A stretch of 7,184 nucleotides of DNA from Bacteroides sp. (GTDB taxonomy: Bacteria > Bacteroidota > Bacteroidia > Bacteroidales > SM23-62). Of this stretch, positions 6,028 to 7,184 are shown one piece after another (the stretch's first letter is position 1; the number at the start of each line of letters is the position of its first letter). The position numbers were made by a program, and so were the translations under genes. Below the pieces are notes generated by a model. It was not told the DNA's origin. It saw only the letters and a program-made list of their open reading frames with translations, and did not search any database. The DNA lies in the NCBI GenBank assembly GCA_030667765.1, contig DAOUVF010000153.1, positions 1-7,184 on the forward strand, read 5' to 3'.

Positions 6028-7184
6028 ATGAAAAAAAATCCTGGCTTATTACCACTTATCCTGATGGCTGTAGCTATCCTCTCGATGGCTACATCCTGCA
6101 AGCAATCCGGAACAAAGCAAACGGATGCCGCGAGGCCCAACATCATCCTTATTATGTCGGATGATCATGCCTACCAGGCCATCTCTGCTTATATGGATCA
6201 CCTGATTGAGACCCCCAATATTGACCGGATTGCCAGTGAAGGGATGCTCTTCAGCAATGCCTGTGTCACCAATTCCATCTGTGCCCCTTCCAGGGCTGTG
6301 ATATTTACCGGGAAACACAGCCATCTCAACGGGAAGATAGACAACCGCGTTCCCTTTGATACTACCCAGGTAACCTTTCCGCAATTGCTGCAGCAAGGAG
6401 GTTACCAGACAGCCATGTTCGGCAAGCTGCATTTCGGCAACAACCCGAAGGGATTTGACCAGTTCAAGATACTGCCCGGACAGGGAAGCTATTACAATCC
6501 CGATTTCATTACAAAAGATGAAGGGAAGATCCGTGTGGAAGGTTACACAACGGATATTATCACTGATTTTACGCTTGACTGGCTGAAAGAAGATCGGGAT
6601 CCGGGAAAACCCTTTTTCCTGGCTTTCTGGCACAAGGCACCTCACAGGGAATGGCTGCCGCCGGAAAGACATTACAAAGAATATATGAAAAAAACTTTTC
6701 CGGAACCTGAGACGCTGTTTGATGATTATGAGGGCCGTGGTTCGGCTGCCAGGGAGGCGGAGATGAACCTGCTGACCCATATGAACTGGGCCGGTGATTC
6801 AAAGATCTACCCGGAAGTAATGGATGAGCTGGGCATACCGGAAACCTCGAATTGGGATAAACGGGCATTTGCCAATACAGTTGGCCGGATGACCCCGGAA
6901 CAGAGGACTGCCTGGGATGCGGTTTACGGTCCCATGAATGAAGATTTCAGGAAGCGCTACCCTTCCATGACAGAAAAGGAAAAAATGCAATGGCGCTATC
7001 AGCGTTATATGCAGGATTATCTGGGCAGCATCGCCGCGGTGGATGACAATGTAGGACGCTTGCTGGATTATCTTGATGAGAACGGACTGGCAGAAAATAC
7101 CCTGGTGGTCTATACCTCCGACCAGGGATTCTACCTGGGGGAACACGGATGGTTCGACAAAAGGTTCATTTATGAAGAATCCTT
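6028..7184 (+). CDS. S1-family sulfatase lipoprotein, 3' truncated by window edge
   Basis: A formylglycine-dependent sulfatase that hydrolyses sulfate esters, probably on sugars. 385 codons are visible with no frameshift; the C-terminus lies outside. Residues 1-23 form a lipoprotein signal peptide ending in the lipobox ATSC, with C24 as lipidation site; the following KQSGTKQT lacks the acidic residues that mark surface export in Bacteroidota, so a periplasm-facing anchor is more likely. Metal ligands D45 and D46 lie in NIILIMSDDH. The nucleophile is C85 in CAPSR (85-89), followed by TGKHSHLNG (94-102), a Cys-type site that needs an anSME radical-SAM maturase encoded elsewhere. K133 (GKLHFG), H206 (HKAPHREW) and D365-Q366 with K378 (YTSDQGFYLGEHGWFDK) complete the active site. 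Overall style resembles the N-acetylglucosamine-6-sulfatase group (SulfAtlas S1_11), but subfamily is a guess. Start: ATG at 6028, the only one giving the signal peptide, without a clear Shine-Dalgarno. Co-transcribed with GH88. Confidence 0.93.
   Translation, partial: MKKNPGLLPLILMAVAILSMATSCKQSGTKQTDAARPNIILIMSDDHAYQAISAYMDHLIETPNIDRIASEGMLFSNACVTNSICAPSRAVIFTGKHSHLNGKIDNRVPFDTTQVTFPQLLQQGGYQTAMFGKLHFGNNPKGFDQFKILPGQGSYYNPDFITKDEGKIRVEGYTTDIITDFTLDWLKEDRDPGKPFFLAFWHKAPHREWLPPERHYKEYMKKTFPEPETLFDDYEGRGSAAREAEMNLLTHMNWAGDSKIYPEVMDELGIPETSNWDKRAFANTVGRMTPEQRTAWDAVYGPMNEDFRKRYPSMTEKEKMQWRYQRYMQDYLGSIAAVDDNVGRLLDYLDENGLAENTLVVYTSDQGFYLGEHGWFDKRFIYEES

Noticed and set aside
6028..6039. Run of eight A directly after the sulfatase start as a slippage site
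   Set aside because: Lys-Lys-Asn at the start of a signal peptide is common, and the frame downstream is intact. Nothing shows programmed slippage.
6049..6780. A 243-codon open frame on the minus strand
   Set aside because: It lies wholly antisense to the sulfatase, whose catalytic motifs are all intact in the plus frame. The minus product has no recognisable domain and is best explained by codon bias in the real gene.

Overview
The window looks like a chromosomal segment from a Bacteroidota bacterium, probably near Bacteroidales/Marinilabiliales; rank below phylum is inference. The evidence is the gene set (a Bacteroidota-type HU, a very small COX24/mS38-like basic protein, RNase G with a long insert in its S1 region), perfect matches to the Bacteroidota promoter -7 element TAnnTTTG, A/T-rich start regions with little Shine-Dalgarno, and a Cys-type sulfatase with a lipoprotein signal.

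Layout. At the left edge, on the minus strand, lie the first 19 codons of ssb. A divergent, non-coding, A/T-rich spacer of 259 nt follows. It carries a perfect 9-bp dyad on the ssb side and a good promoter on the HU side. On the plus strand come an HU-family gene, a 30-residue extremely basic protein 7 nt behind it, an unbroken 16-bp RNA hairpin, and rng (RNase G), which seems to start with TTG. After a 102-nt gap with its own promoter comes dsbD, a full-length three-domain thiol:disulfide reductase. From 4638 onward the content changes from housekeeping to polysaccharide catabolism: a GH88 unsaturated glucuronyl hydrolase and, 28 nt later, an S1-type sulfatase lipoprotein that runs off the right edge. 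No rRNA, tRNA, CRISPR array, transposase or integrase was seen.

How the genes work together. ssb, HU, the COX24-like protein and RNase G concern DNA upkeep, ribosomes and RNA turnover; a similar neighbourhood is common in this phylum. DsbD supplies reducing power to the periplasm. GH88 plus sulfatase suggests use of sulfated uronate-containing polysaccharides such as glycosaminoglycans or algal sulfated uronans: lyases elsewhere would make unsaturated uronides, the sulfatase would remove sulfate esters, and GH88 would release the unsaturated uronate. No SusC/SusD, lyase or regulator is visible here.

I found no clearly new system. The most useful second looks are the hairpin and TTG/upstream-mini-ORF arrangement before rng, the tiny COX24-like gene that simple ORF calling misses, the loss of the canonical arm-tip proline in HU, a three-cysteine cluster in the DsbD N-domain, and the apparent compartment mismatch between a signal-less GH88 and an exported sulfatase.
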